DNA of 64,000 bases from Caprimulgus europaeus. Taxonomy: Eukaryota > Chordata > Aves > Caprimulgiformes > Caprimulgidae. Numbering within the stretch: position 1 is the stretch's first letter; every line of letters starts with the position of its first letter. The notes beneath the pieces were generated by a model. It saw nothing but the letters and a program-made list of their open reading frames with translations. It ran no database searches and was not told where the DNA came from. The stretch lies in contig OU015525.1 in NCBI GenBank assembly GCA_907165065.1, positions 43,816,037 to 43,880,036 of the forward strand. The letters run 5' to 3'. Shown in pieces: positions 24,532 to 36,974 of this stretch. The position numbers and the translations under genes are program-made.

Positions 24532-26232
24532 TGTGGTGGGTTGACCTTGGCTGGATGGCAGGTGTCCACCAAAGCTACTCTATCACTCCCCTCCTCAGCT
24601 GGACAGGGGAGAGAACATAGAACCAAAGGCTCATGGGTCAAGATAAGGACAGAGGGAGATCACTCACCAATTACTATCAGGGGCAAAACAGACTTACTTG
24701 AGGAAATTAATTTAATTTATTAGCAATTGTCCTGGTTTCAGTTAGGATAGAGCTAATTTTATTCTTAGTACCTGGAATAGCGCTGTGTTTTGGATTTAGT
24801 ATGGGATTTGGATTTGGTATGAGAACAATGTTGATAATATATCGATGTTTTTAGTTGTTGCTAATAAATCAAGGATTTTTCAACTTCTTATGCTTTGCCA
24901 GCGTGCAGATGCGCAAGAAGATGGGAAAGAGCACAGCAAGAGCAACAGACCCAAATAGGCCTATGGGATATTCCATATCATACAACATCATGCTCAGTAT
25001 ATAGATGAGGGTTGGCCGAGTAGCTCTCCCTTTCTTCCATGACTGAGGTTTCAGGACTTTCTCTCCTCTGGGATTGCTAGCCAGGAATGGGCTGGTCATT
25101 AGTCAGCAGGTGGTGAGCCGGAAATGCACTGTGCATTACTCATTTGTATATTTTATTTTTACTATTATTATTACCATTATTATTTTAATTTTATTTTATT
25201 TCCATCATTAAATTGTTTTTGTCTCAACCTATGAGCCTCCTTACCTTTACCCCTCCAATTCTCACCCTCATTGCCCGAGGCAGGGGAGGGTAAGCGAGCA
25301 GCTCTCTGTTTTTTAGCTGCCAGCCACATTAAAACCATTACACCAATGAAATCAGACTAAGATAATGACAAATAAAAAATAGATCTTAAAACACCTTCCG
25401 TCCCACCCCTCCCTTTTTTGGGGGCTTAACTTTACTCATGACTTTCTCTACCTCCATTCCCACAGTGGCACAAGGGGAAGAATTTGGGTTGCAGTCAGTT
25501 CATCACACATCTGTCTCTCTTTCCTCCTCAGAGGGAGGACTTTTCATGCTCTTCCCCTCTTCCGGTGTGGGTTCTCTCCTATGGGAGACAGTCCTCCATT
25601 AATTTCTCCAATGTGAGTCCCTCCCACAGGCTACAGTCCTTCACAGACTGCTCCAGCATGTGTCCCCCACGGGGTCACAAGTCCTGCCAGCAAATTTGCT
25701 CCAGTGTAGGCTCCTCTCTCCATAGATGCCACAGGTCCTGCGAGGGACCTGCCCCATCATGGGGTTCCCATGGGGTCACAGCCTACTTCGGGCACCCACC
25801 CACTCCAGCATGGGGTCCTCCACAGGCTACAGGTGGATACCTACTCGACCATGGACCTCCATGGGCTGCAGGGGGACAGTCTACCTCACCATGGTCTTCA
25901 CCACAAGCTGCAGGGGAATCTCTGCTCTGGCTCCTGGAGCACCTCCTGCCCGTCCTTCTTCACCAATCTTGGTGTCTGTAGAGCTGTTTCTCTCACATCT
26001 TCTCATTCCTGTCTCCAGTTGCAGTTGCTGTTCTTTTTCTCCTTCTTAAATATATTATCACAGAAGCACTACCACCATCACTGATGGGCTTGGCATTGGC
26101 CAGTGGTGTGTTCATCTTGGAGCCAGCTGGCATTGTTTCTGTCAGACATAGGGGAAGCTTCTGGCAGCTTCTCACAGAAGCCAACCCTGTAGCTCCCCTG
26201 CTACCAAAACTTTGCCACATAGACCAAATTCA
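24532..26232 (-). mobile_element. Endogenous retrovirus LTR (family B), minus orientation, interrupted
   Basis: A minus-strand LTR of about 1.08 kb net. Its 5' end is at about 26232 (the TGTGGCAAAGTTTTGG region) and its 3' end at 24532 (plus strand TGTGGTGGGTTGACC). It is interrupted at 24728-25342 by a family A LTR. It aligns with the plus-strand copy at 62687-63521 (GCCAGC(T/C)GGCTCCAAGATGGA, GAGCCCATCAG, TGATAACATA) and with the minus-strand copy at 63522-64000. Most of its length is a series of degenerate units of the type CATGG..GGAGCAG..TTTG..GGACTTG, which yield several unrelated open frames but no real gene. Such LTRs are widespread in bird genomes. The family name was not determined. 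Confidence 0.85.
24728..25342 (+). mobile_element. Solo LTR (family A) inserted into the family B LTR
   Basis: A complete 615-bp LTR, from TGTCCTGG at 24728 to ATTACA at 25342, in plus orientation. It matches the 167-811 LTR along its length. It is bounded by GCAAT (24723-24727) and CCAAT (25343-25347), a 5-bp target-site duplication with one later change. The paralogous unoccupied site in the family B copy at 63557-63561 reads CCAAT, which confirms the insertion point. A region at about 25135-25210 is nearly pure A/T/ATT repeats, a normal part of this LTR. No internal retroviral sequence adjoins it, so it is a solo LTR left by LTR-LTR recombination. Confidence 0.92.
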
Positions 26233-26324
26233 CAACTTCATCAGTCATGAGATCTATCAAGAATATGTTTTATCAGTCTCTACATGGAAATTGACAGCAG
26301 GGAGAAAACAGATTTTGACTTCTC

Positions 26325-26390
26325 TAAATGTTGGAGCAGATGATCTTTCAAGGTCTCTCCCAACCTGTGCTGTTCCATGTTTCTATGATA
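26325..26390 (+). mobile_element. Short, old CR1 3'-end fragment
   Basis: The CR1 3' signature is recognisable in order: TTGGAGCAGATGATCTTTCA, AGGTCTCTCCCAACC, then a decayed TTTCTATGATA tail. Only the last 65 bp or so can be aligned by eye. Confidence 0.7.
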
Positions 26391-28522
26391 ACTCTGGTCT
26401 TGAATGTAAATCAGATTGTTCTCAGGTGCAGTTTGCAATGGCCCATAGTGCAGAGCAGTGCACCTGACATCATAAGCACAAACAGTGTGCACAGGTGAGT
26501 GCTAAGTATTATTATTCTGACGTGATACCTTAATGCCACTTAATAAAGGCATCATTTTCTGCATTAATTAATGCTCAGGAATTCATACGAGGAATCCTAA
26601 TAAATTCCTTCAGTGGAAAACAAAAAAAAACAACCAGAAGAGTTTTGATCAACCTTAATCTCTTTTAACATGGATTTTTTAAAATTACTAAGGTCATCAT
26701 TGCTCAGCTTCACATTTCCATTTCAGTTGTTTTTACACCCTAGGCTAGATTTCACTGAATAAATCTGTATTTTCCAAAAAGACAATTACCCACATCAACC
26801 AATTAATGTTCATTACAGTCAAAGATGGACCAATATGCTTGCTTTGTAATATTCTGCTTTGTCTTAATTTCAAAGAAAATAATTTCCTAATAATTGCAAG
26901 GAAAAGGAAAAGGGTAAAAATGTTACTGAAGTTAATGCAGATTTAATTCAATTTAGTCCTAGCCTAGCCATTGGCACAACTGTTAATATGTTCTATCCTC
27001 TTATTTATAAAACTACCACAGGAAATTATATCACAGTGGATTATACATTCACTGTAGCAATGCTCTTGGCTTCAGACCTGATGAACTTAGTTTAGCTTTT
27101 TTCATTGAGCTACAAATTTATTAAACACAGCTCACTATTTTCATTTGTGATATAAACTTGTCTGACTTGTTTCCCAACTCTAAAGTAGTGATTTGTCAAC
27201 CTTTGGTAAAAAAATGTTACTTTAGCATAGAATAACAGTTCTTACTCACTTGGTTGATGCTACCAGATAAAGTAATTTTTTTTTTTTTTTTCTAGTCATG
27301 TATAAAGCACACTGAGTAGCTAGAAGAGGCTGAAAAATGTAAGAAAGAGAAACCATACAGAGCAAAACAGGTTACTCTTATGTGAAGACATAAAATGAAT
27401 ATAAATTGACCAATATGTTTCAGTACTGTACATTTAAAAAAAAAATAGTATAGATGCTAAAGAGAAAAAATTCTCTTTTAAATTATATGAATGTCTTAAT
27501 AAGATTTTTCTGAGTACTGATCCTGTTATTTGTTTGGAATTAGCCTTCAAGATTAGCAGTCTCAGAATGTATGAAAAAATTTCACGTGACCACATTCCTC
27601 ACCTTTCACATTCTCTGCTACACATTTGTGTTTGGTTCTTACACAGCACTTAAAAAGCCAAGGTAAATCATGTATCTTCCAGATTTCTTTTTGCTCTTTA
27701 CCAAGATCTAAAAGATATATTTGGGTATTCTCCTTCTTTGCAGGCTTTATGAAAAGCTTCTGAAGTACATACCATACTGACACACTTGGTTTTGCACTTC
27801 CAAAAATTCCTGTGAACAAATGTTTTTCAGTATTCCCAAGTCCAATTCAGCATAAGGCTCTCAGTTTCCCAGGGATTCATAGCATGCATGAACTAATTTT
27901 TTGCCAGAAGCATAATTTTACTAGAATTGATCATTCTGAAATTTTAGTCTTTTTACAGAAAATGCACTCAGAGCATTTTACACCTTTCGTTTGAACAGAA
28001 ACCAATGGAAAGCACATAGCCAATTTAAAAATTGTGCCAATTTTGCTAGCAGTTAGAGGCTTTTCACTCAGTTCTAGAGGTAATTCGTTTAACACAGTTT
28101 AAAAATGCAATTCTCAATGCTACATTTAATTTTCAAGAGCACTGCATGAACACTGGAGGATCTGAGTAACTCTACAAACAACTGCCCCAAAATGCAGGAG
28201 CAATAAATGAACTTGATAATTTGTCTATACCTCCTTGTAGTGGGTTAAATATCACCATAAAACAGTAGAGTTCAAAAGTGGAACAATTCGTATTTCAAAT
28301 CAGTAAACAAAAAAATTAACTACATAATCTTCTGTGTCACTGCCACAGGAATAAAAGAATACAAACGATTCTTCTTCTTCCTGTGAGAGAGATGTTTACT
28401 ATTCTTTCAAAGACTGGAAATCTGGCATGGGAGAGAGACACATGTCAGTTAGAGGAAAGTAAAATGTTAAAACAGTAATAACTGTTTAAACACAAATAGA
28501 GGTTCTGAAGGAAGTTAGGTTT
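26391..28522. other. AT-rich single-copy DNA
   Basis: No repeat family recognised. It contains the minus-strand exon candidate at 27603-27809 and a T-run at about 27279-27292. Otherwise only short chance frames. Confidence 0.5.
27603..27809 (-). CDS. Possible internal coding exon (207 nt)
   Basis: On the minus strand an acceptor (AAACATTTGTTCACAG) precedes 27809 and a donor (GAAAG|GTGAGG) follows 27603. The frame is open throughout: two nucleotides, 68 codons, one nucleotide (phase 1 in, phase 1 out). It reads IFGSAKPSVSVWYVLQKLFI near the start and WKIHDLPWLFKCCVRTKHKC further on. Entry phase 1 fits the exit phase of the upstream candidate 32611-32789. Alternative donors inside (TATG|GTATGT after about 37 nt, and CTTG|GTAAAG) could shorten it. 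I recognise no domain. An intron-embedded chance frame is the main alternative. Confidence 0.28.
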
Positions 28523-29662
28523 TCAGTAGTCAACATGGATTCACTAAGGGGAAATCAAATCACTCTTGACCAATCTGGTAGCCTTCTACGATGAGTGGAC
28601 AATGAGGTGTGTTGAGAACCGGCTGACTGGCAGAGCTCAGAAGGTTGTGATCAGTGGCACAGAATCTAGTTGGAGGCCTGTAACTAGTGGTGTTTCCCAG
28701 GGGTCAGTACTGGGTCTGGTCTTGTTTAACATCTTCATCAACAACCTGAATGTAGGGATAGAGTCCGTCCTCAGCGAGTTTGCTGATGATGCAAAGTTGG
28801 GAGGAGTGGCTGACACACCTGAAGGCTGTGCTGCCATTCAACAAGACCTGGACATGCTGGAGAGTTGGGAGGAAAGGAACCTCATGAGGTTCAACGTGAG
28901 CAAGTGCAGAGTCCTTCACCTGGAGAGGAATAACCACACGCACCAGTACAGGTTAGGAGCTGACCTGATGGAGAGGAGCTCTGTGGAAAAGGATCTGGGT
29001 GTGCTGGTGGACAGCAGGTTGGCCATGAGCCAGCAGTGTGCCCTTGGGGCCAGGAAGGTCAACAATATCCTGGGGTGCGTTAAAAAGAGAGTGGCCAGCA
29101 GGTCGAGGGAGGTTCTCCTCCTCCTCTACTCTGCCCTGGTGAGGCCACATCTGGAATTCTGTGTCCAGTTCTGGGCTCTCCTGTTCAAGAAAGACAGGAA
29201 TCTTCCAGGGAGAGTCCAGCAGAGGGCCACAAAGATGATGAGGGGCCTGGAGCATCTGCCTTACGAGGAGGGGCTGAGAGAACTGGGACTTTTCAGCCTG
29301 GAGAAGACTGAGATGGGATCTTATCAATTTCTATAAATACCTGAAATGTGGGGGCCAAATGGATGGGGCCAGGCTCTTTTCAGTAGTTCCCAGTGACAGG
29401 ACAAGGGGCAATGGGCAAAAACCGGAACACCAAAAGTTCCATACAAACTTAAGGAAAATCTTCTTTACTGTAAGGGTGTTGGAGCACTGGAACAGGCTGC
29501 CCAGAGAGGCTGTGGAATCTCCATCTCTGGAGATGTTCAAAACCCACCTGGATGCTTTCCTGTGCAACCTGTTGTAGGGAACCTCCCTTAGCAGGGGGGT
29601 TGGACTAGATGATCTCCTGAGGTCCCCCAACCCCTACCATTCTGTGATTCTGTGATTCTGGA
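28523..29662 (+). mobile_element. CR1 LINE relic with internal deletion (1.14 kb)
   Basis: A 5'-truncated CR1 on the plus strand. ORF2 starts with [10 protein letters not shown] near 28570, jumps directly to NRLTGRAQKVV, then continues with SQGSVLGLVLFNIF and FADDAKL (RT motif B/C), NLMRFNVSKCRVLHLE, a long intact stretch through [18 protein letters not shown] and RATKMMRGLEHLPYEEGLRE. A frameshift near 29310-29340 follows. The C-terminus then appears in another frame at 29359-29577 ([20 protein letters not shown]). The 3' end has TTGGACTAGATGATCTC and two ATTCTGTG units ending near 29660. Compared with the 20.3-kb copy, a block of about 40 codons holding RT motif A is missing near 28600. It is inactive. 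Confidence 0.96.
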
Positions 29663-32610
29663 AGTTTATCACCGCACATTTGAATCAGGGTTTAGGGCTC
29701 CCCTGTGCCTCTGGACATTTTGTTGGGTAGCTCCTTGTTTAGAGCTTCTAAGCTCTAAATTGCTTTAATCTTTGTGATTGGATAATGATGAATTGCGGAG
29801 CACAGAATTAAGCGGCAGAGGCTTTTTAGCCTTTCATCCATCCAGTTTCTTTGCAAAATGTCTACTGCCACTGATCATGGCTTCTCTTAGCCCATTTGTT
29901 GAACACTAAAGTAAATTTCACAGTCCCTCAGCCATAATTTAAAAAGTACTTAGACAAATTAATGGAAGGCTATGTCTCATATCTACAACTGTGTTAATAA
30001 ACTGCATTCCCCAGTTGTATCATAATTACCAATTTGGCCACAATAAGCTTTAACTAGGATTCACAATACATTTTCTATAAATACATAATTGTTCGACTCT
30101 GTGAAATACAACATAGTATGCAAAACATCCAGAGAATAACAAAAAACTAAAGGACATGTTGGCATAGTTGTCATTTTTTAAACTGGTTGCCTAAGAAAAT
30201 GAAGTCAGTGTTATCATGCTCACTCGTTCACCCAGACAAGGGTGAACAAGTGAGAAACACCTGCATTTCTGAACATCTCAAAAATCATTTATGAGTTTGC
30301 AGTCTCTTCCTCATACTCAGTTTAGCAAAGTGGGTCATAAAAGGAGTGCTACTGATAACAGAAGTTCATGAAGGTTTTGTGCAAACACATAGCTGTATAA
30401 AACAGAGTCTCTACTATTAATCCTGCTGGAAATTAACACATCCACTAGGGATATGAGCTTTTATTCTTGATAGATAACCTACCACCTCAAAATAAAGTGA
30501 AGACAAATTAAAGTACTACTTGCAGAATTACTAACTACTGTGGAGGAACTGGCGTACTACAGTGGTGGGGCCACAGAGCTGTTTAAGTAAACATAATACA
30601 TCCAAGACCACAGAGGATTATCCCATTAAAAGAGAAAACATTATGCAATCCCCAATGCTGTGCCAAAATACTGTATTAAATGATAGCTTCTGATTAAGCA
30701 AAGCATGGCCCTAACAGTGAGGCAGTCTGAGTATCAACTACAGTTATTGCCTTATGATAACAAGACAGCTGTGTAAAAGAAAGGAAATGGCACTAGCAAT
30801 CTTTGCTAACGAGCATATATTGTATACAGGGATAGCAAAACGTAAGTGGTAAGTGGTTTAATGTCTCACATCAGCAACCAGTACACCTGCTTGCTTATTC
30901 ACCCTAAAGAATGAGTCACTGACAAGGTGCTGTGGGAGACGGGATCCCGATGAACAGTTCTTCTCTCTCTTTTTTTAAGGGGATGACTCTCTTAACACTG
31001 TTACTACTAGGTTACTCACACCGTGATTGTCATCAATATGATAGAGGCCTTGCCAGAACATGAAGATTTGATAAGTATTTTGATTTGGAAGTCTATGTGT
31101 TGGTCTGTGGTAAAGCCAGAGATCTGTGCTATTACAAGACTGCCTATAGCAAGGCCGAAGCAAGTGTTAGTTGTTTTGACAGTGTTTCTAGCTGGCTCCA
31201 TATTAGGCTATCTTTCCACTTTAATTCAAATTACTCTTATATTTCAGTTCTATCTTAATTCTTTCCCATAACGGGAATAATGTAGTATTATATCAAATTC
31301 ATATCCAGATTTGTACATGGAATTATAGCAGTTTTGAAACTAAATGCTAATGTGGGAAAGGGAAATTTTTTTAAAGTCAGAACCGGCATATTGTACAAAG
31401 AAGCACATGTTACTATCTCACATGTTCAGTGGTTATTTTAAACACAAACAAAACTAAATGTATTTTGGGAATTTATAACTTTCTAAATAAGAATCCACTT
31501 TTGCCTTTTATAGTGCTGTAGTAGAAAAATGATACATTTATTTAGCAGTTGTGGCTCTATGCACAGAAAAAATGCTCACAGATTCCTTCAAGTGCTTATT
31601 GCAGTACGTGAATCTCAAAATCTCCAAATGTTCCTCCTTACAGACCATCAGTTAAGACAGAGATAGGAAAACTAGCAAATAAAATGATTTAATATAAAAT
31701 TTAATTTATGTCAAGAATAGGTTTAGACAAATCAATTTTAAATGCTCCTATAACAAATCAAATTAATTTCCATGTTTGCATAATACTCTTCCAAAAGGTA
31801 GTTACACATCAGAGAAAGCAATGACTTCAAGTATACATAAATTTCCTACTAGACCATGCAAAATACTCTGAGAACCCAAAAACGCATGTAAATTTATATC
31901 TAACACACTACATGCCTCCACTGTTTCTAACTACTGGAAATAAACCTTTACGTTACCATCCATTAATGAAGTCTCAAAGTACTAACCCATGTATGTATTT
32001 AAGCTATGTGGGATAAACAAGCCAAAAGACATTTATGCGACTTGCTCAAGCCTATGGGGTCATCACAGAGTAAATCCAATTCAGAAGTTCCAGTTTGCTG
32101 CTGAGATTTTGCTCTACTCCATACACTTGACATTTTAAAACTTTAAAAAGTAGGTTTAAATTAAAACTTACAGTTTTGAAATATTCTTAAACTTCAGTAA
32201 CAAAAAATATTACACATAGAAAGGTTTGTTGTAAAATTCCACTAAATTACAGATAAGACAATTTGAAAAAAAAAATCGTAACAGACCAGTTGAACTATCA
32301 GTTGTTCACACAGCTTCTGATCAGCCCACAAAACCCCCCCATTAACCCACCTCCCAGCCCAGGTTCTCCTTAGTTAAGACAGGTTCACCACTCCTTTCTT
32401 CCACAGCATGCTTGTTTGCTATGTTTTTTCTACTGTAAACTCTAAGGAAGTAAGTATGCAGTATAAAAAAAAAAGACCAAGATTTGTTTCCAAAGGGAGG
32501 AGACAGCTCAGCTTTGCAGTCACCAGCACTGCCAGGTTGAGTACAAGCTGCCCACACCAACATTTCATGATCAAGATGGGGACTCAGGCAGGAGCTGTTG
32601 CAGCACTCAC

Positions 32611-32789
32611 CAGGATCCAGGTCTTCTTTTTGTGTCTCCCTCTTCACTAATTCACTGGGGTTTTTTTTTAATTCATTGTACATTGAAACTGATACATGTA
32701 ATTTCACTTGTTCAAGCTGTTTGTTCTTAAGTTCTTTTCCTGTATTTTTAAACTCAACTCTTGATACTAGCACTTTGAATTTTCTGTTC
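32611..32789 (-). CDS. Possible internal coding exon (179 nt)
   Basis: On the minus strand a good acceptor (GTGTTTCCATTTGTCCAG) precedes 32789 and a strong donor (CCTG|GTGAGT) follows 32611. Only one frame is open: one nucleotide, 59 codons, one nucleotide (phase 2 in, phase 1 out). The peptide is lysine- and glutamate-rich: FKVLVSRVEFKNTGKELKNK, then VSVSMYNELKKNPSELVKRE, ending QKEDLDP. No domain is recognised. The frame continues open for 151 codons into the presumed intron, which weakens the argument from openness alone. It lies 7.4 kb downstream of the CpG-island donor on the same strand. Confidence 0.3.
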
Positions 32790-35689
32790 CTGGACAAATG
32801 GAAACACGTTTAAGTCCAAGGAATCTAACACCAACCACTGCTATGACTTCCATAAAATGCTGAAGACTCATCCATAAGCAAAACAGGGACGTTTTATCAA
32901 GCTGAAAGTAAACTTCAAGGTAATCTGCCCTTGTCTGGTATGTACTGCCTAAAGGCGGATGTCTGAAAACATTCACATCAAGTATCCACAATTTCACTGA
33001 ATAAATGTATATTTAGTATTTTTAAATTAAATATTCAAGCATAGTTACTGTAACAAGGAAAACCTATTTTCAAGCTCTGTACCAGGATGTTTTAATACAC
33101 AACAGTATACATTAAGTATACATACACATACATTTAATACATACAGTATACATTAATCTCATTATCAGATTAGCAGGACAAAAATGAAAAAAAGGAAAAA
33201 TCTCAGTTACTCAAAAATTAGGCATTAAGATCTCACTGAATTATATTAAACTATTAACATGGAACTATTCAAAATGAACCACTGAAAAAAAATTCTCGGT
33301 TAGGTCTGAAATCAGTTGCAGATGGAAACCATCTGCAAGCATCCTAGTTGAAGTTAAGATGACAACTGAATGTTATAAAAGCAGATTTTCAAGTAGAGCA
33401 TTTTTACTTTTGTATGGGACAGAAAAATATGTATTATGGAAATTTCAAGGGACAGAACAGGCAATTCAGACAGTGGCAGACAGCTGGTAAGAACAAAAAA
33501 TCTCAGTAAGTTGCTAAATACAGGGTCCAATGCTCAGCTTTACTACACAAAACCCTTGAAAACAAAGAGAGCGCTTCATCTTGATGTGAGGAAGCAGGAA
33601 CCAGCAGAGGCATGTAAGGAGAAGATTTAACAGGTCAGGAAGATGATCCTCACTTGTGGTTCTGAATATAGATTTGAGGAGGGTACCCAACATGAGAAAG
33701 ATTATCTGAAAGAGGGTCAACTCCTGTACAAGCACAGGCCTCTGTGTGCTTTATGCAAGTCTAAATGATGCCACAAGAACATCCAGCCACATATGTGGCC
33801 ACTGTCATGATCAGATGGGTTTATCATAGATTTCAAAATTCCAGGGCTATCAAGGTTGACAAGGCACTTAGTATAACACATTTAACACAGATATATAGAC
33901 ATGTATCTATTACGTATACACACGTGTGTGTTAGAAACATACACTGTCAAGTGATAAGCCTGTAAAGGATACAACAGAAATACTAGAGGGGGAACTGAGC
34001 CTAGCACAGTTACAGCAGGCTTCCTCCAGTAAAGTTCCTTCATGAATGTCACTGTATTTGACTGAGAAGTTGCTTCAGCTAAAAAAGCAATAGAGTAGCT
34101 ATTTCTGCACTTACATCAATGGAGTTGTTTAGTTCGCAACTACGGGAGCCCTGCCACTAACTGCAGCCCTGGTAGTGGCCAATCGTGCTCCATTCATAAT
34201 GCGTTAACTGCTCCAGCTAGTCAGAACTGTAACCCCAGTTTGTTTTTCCATCCACTCCTCTGTGTTATTAAAGCCTAACACTGATTTTGAAAGCACTATT
34301 TTTTATTATATATTACATTCTGTGTTCATGAAGTTGTTTCGTAAAAAGCAAAATACATAACCCACAGAACGAGAATGAAGGCACTCCAAGTGTTAAACCC
34401 ATAGAGACACAGGTCTGATGCTGATTTTTGCTCAAAATCTATTTCCAGTGAAGAGCTCTACGCATGCATCAGTGTTTGTGTTTTGTTACATGACGACAGC
34501 TGCTCTGCATGGACCAAACCCTTATATTGCCTCACAAATGTTTGCCATTTAATAACAGATTAAAACAGTTGGGCAAAGAACTGTTTGCGAATTCTGCTGC
34601 ATTCAGGAACATACAGCTGCGATACCAACCAGTTATTGATACAGGCAGATAGTTGTACGTGGTGAAACCTAGAGCTGCAACACAACTGTAGAGCTGATGA
34701 TTTTCCCCTCCTTTTTCACTTGAAAAGAATCTGATTAACATAGATCAGTTCTCAAAGGCTATTTATAATATATATCAAATGCTAGGAGAGCGAGAGGAGA
34801 GCTCCCTTACAAGCATAATTCTAATTGCTTTACTTCTTTAGGGGTCAAAAGCAAGCCAAAGAAAATCAATGTCCATTTGTGTTACAAAAGCTGAAACATA
34901 CAGTTCATTATTCATAACTGCTAAAATAGTCAATCAAAACATTTTGTCATGTGGAGTGATTAGAAAAAGCTATCTCACATAATTTTGAATGTATATATTT
35001 AGAAATAGCAAAGCATTTCATAAAAATAATTTCAGAAACAATTCTGTAATTAAGAACTAATGCTTTATAGTAAGGCAAATATTAGCAACTATACTATGTA
35101 TAAATATCAAACTTTGAAACATTTCCAAGAACTTAGTATTATTCCTCTTGAAATCAGTGACATTTTTACACAAAATTAAACAAAAATAGCAAAATAGTCT
35201 TTATATCAAGAAAGAATCAGAAGGTAGGATTATTATCACTCATCAGATTCTGTCATCCATACAGGATGATTTCAAATTCCCTTCAGTTTTCAACAGCAAG
35301 GGGAAGAAAAAAATCATGTAATCAACAGCACGCCCACTCTTACTTCTTTCTAGATAGCCATATTCTTTTAGACATACATAATACAACAGGTGGAGGGGGG
35401 AAAGGCATATGTTTTGTTTTATCCAAACAGCCTTTGTTCACAGTTAACATGTAAGTCTACTTAATTAATTTTACCAAAAGCAATAAAAAATTACTGAAAA
35501 AGTCATTCCTAAAATCTTCAACAAGAAGCCCAGTACACTGTCCACTATTTGAAAACATACATTGTTTGAGATTTGATAAACCCAAATAATCCAATGAATA
35601 AACTGTTCCTCCTCTGATAACATTAACTTGGATGCTCCAAGCAACGAACCCTTCAGCAGTGCTTGACTTCATCAGCTTTAAAAGCACAC

Positions 35690-35815
35690 CTTTGAACAAA
35701 AATCTCACCCAACCAGGGAAGGAACATCCAAATCTAATAGCAAGTAACAAACACTTCATAGGAAAAAAAATGTAAAAGTTCAACACTCTTGAGATGAGAT
35801 CTAGATGATAACTAT
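35690..35815 (-). CDS. Possible exon within a 131-codon open frame
   Basis: The minus strand is open from 35852 to 35457, long for AT-rich DNA. A very good acceptor with a branch-point-like CTTAAC (TGATTATTCTGCAG) lies just before 35815. Donor choices are AAAG|GTGTGC after 35690 (126 nt, phase 1-1) or TTGG|GTGAGA after 35709. The peptide is hydrophobic (LISRVLNFYIFFPMKCLLLA). Neither donor gives an exit phase that fits the 32611-32789 candidate, so it may be an alternative exon or chance. No family is recognised. Confidence 0.18.
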
Positions 35816-36795
35816 CTGCAGAATAATCAGTTAAGACCACAATCAATTGCATTCACAGCTTCTCTGAAGCTCTGAGTTCTTTCACAGACTCGGTATCAGT
35901 TCCAGTATTAAAGCAGTAAAACATCAGTGCCTTTACCTCAGCCACATCTCACACAGGAATTTCAGTGGCTGCTGAAAAGCACCCTGCAAGGGCACCAGTG
36001 TGGGACATTCACTCTGCTCCAGAACTTGTTCCATCCCGGGAACACCCACTTCCACCCTGAGGGCAAGACAGAGGTGCTATGTTCAGCTCTTGGCATGGGG
36101 GACCTCCTGCTTTCACAGTGCAAGGTACAGCTCAGCCTTCCACAAACCATCCATGCCTCATCATTAAAGTCATTCTGAATACCTGAGCGACACAGCAAAC
36201 CTTGTCCAGCAGTATCATTTGTCCATGTTTTGGCCTCATGTACAAAACCTCATCTTTTAGAACAATTACACATATGTAAGTCAAATCTACTATGACTCTC
36301 ACATTAGTATCACAGCGAAGAACTTCCAGGGTTTTGTCCAATAGTACCCAAAGTAAACTGGAGAACAAGTCATGAAATCAATCTCATCTCAAACACTCTT
36401 CTTGATTAGTTTCCCTCTACCCATTACTTTGATAAATTGAAGAGAGCAAGTCCCCAGGAAACAACGCAGTCCTTGGCTCCTGCACCATCAACTCATCACA
36501 CAACCGAATGTTCCATCTCTTTTGCCAATTAGAGCTAATTACTGAAGATAAAGCTCGGAGTCCCAAACGACAGTGACAGACACATCCGAAGTGTGCAGTG
36601 GAAAAAAGCTTTGTTTCCATACCACATAGCTCCTTTTCTTCATAAGGAATAGACACATCACCCATTAAATCAATCTTTCAAGACAGACAATATTTTTTCC
36701 CTTGGATAATTAAATATATATATGAATTTCACTGGTTGTGTCTCCACTGCATTCCCTGATATTGATTAGAGCTGTATCTTTGAGGCATGACCCGA

Positions 36796-36834
36796 TTTTT
36801 GGGTTTTTGGAGGGTTTGGGGGGGGGGGGGGAGG
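36796..36834 (+). repeat. G-tract cluster
   Basis: Several runs of G on the plus strand: GGG, GG, GGG, then an uninterrupted run of about 14 G followed by AGG. It could form a G-quadruplex. Homopolymer length is prone to assembly error. Confidence 0.7.
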
Positions 36835-36974
36835 TTACATATTTTTTTTTATCCTTCCTCTGATCTGCAACGGGAATGTAGAAAATTTAGGTTGGCCACA
36901 ATGACAGTAAGGCTTTCTGACTTTTCCAGTTACAGTAGGTAAAACTCAGAGCAAATACAAAGGTTGGCTGTGTG

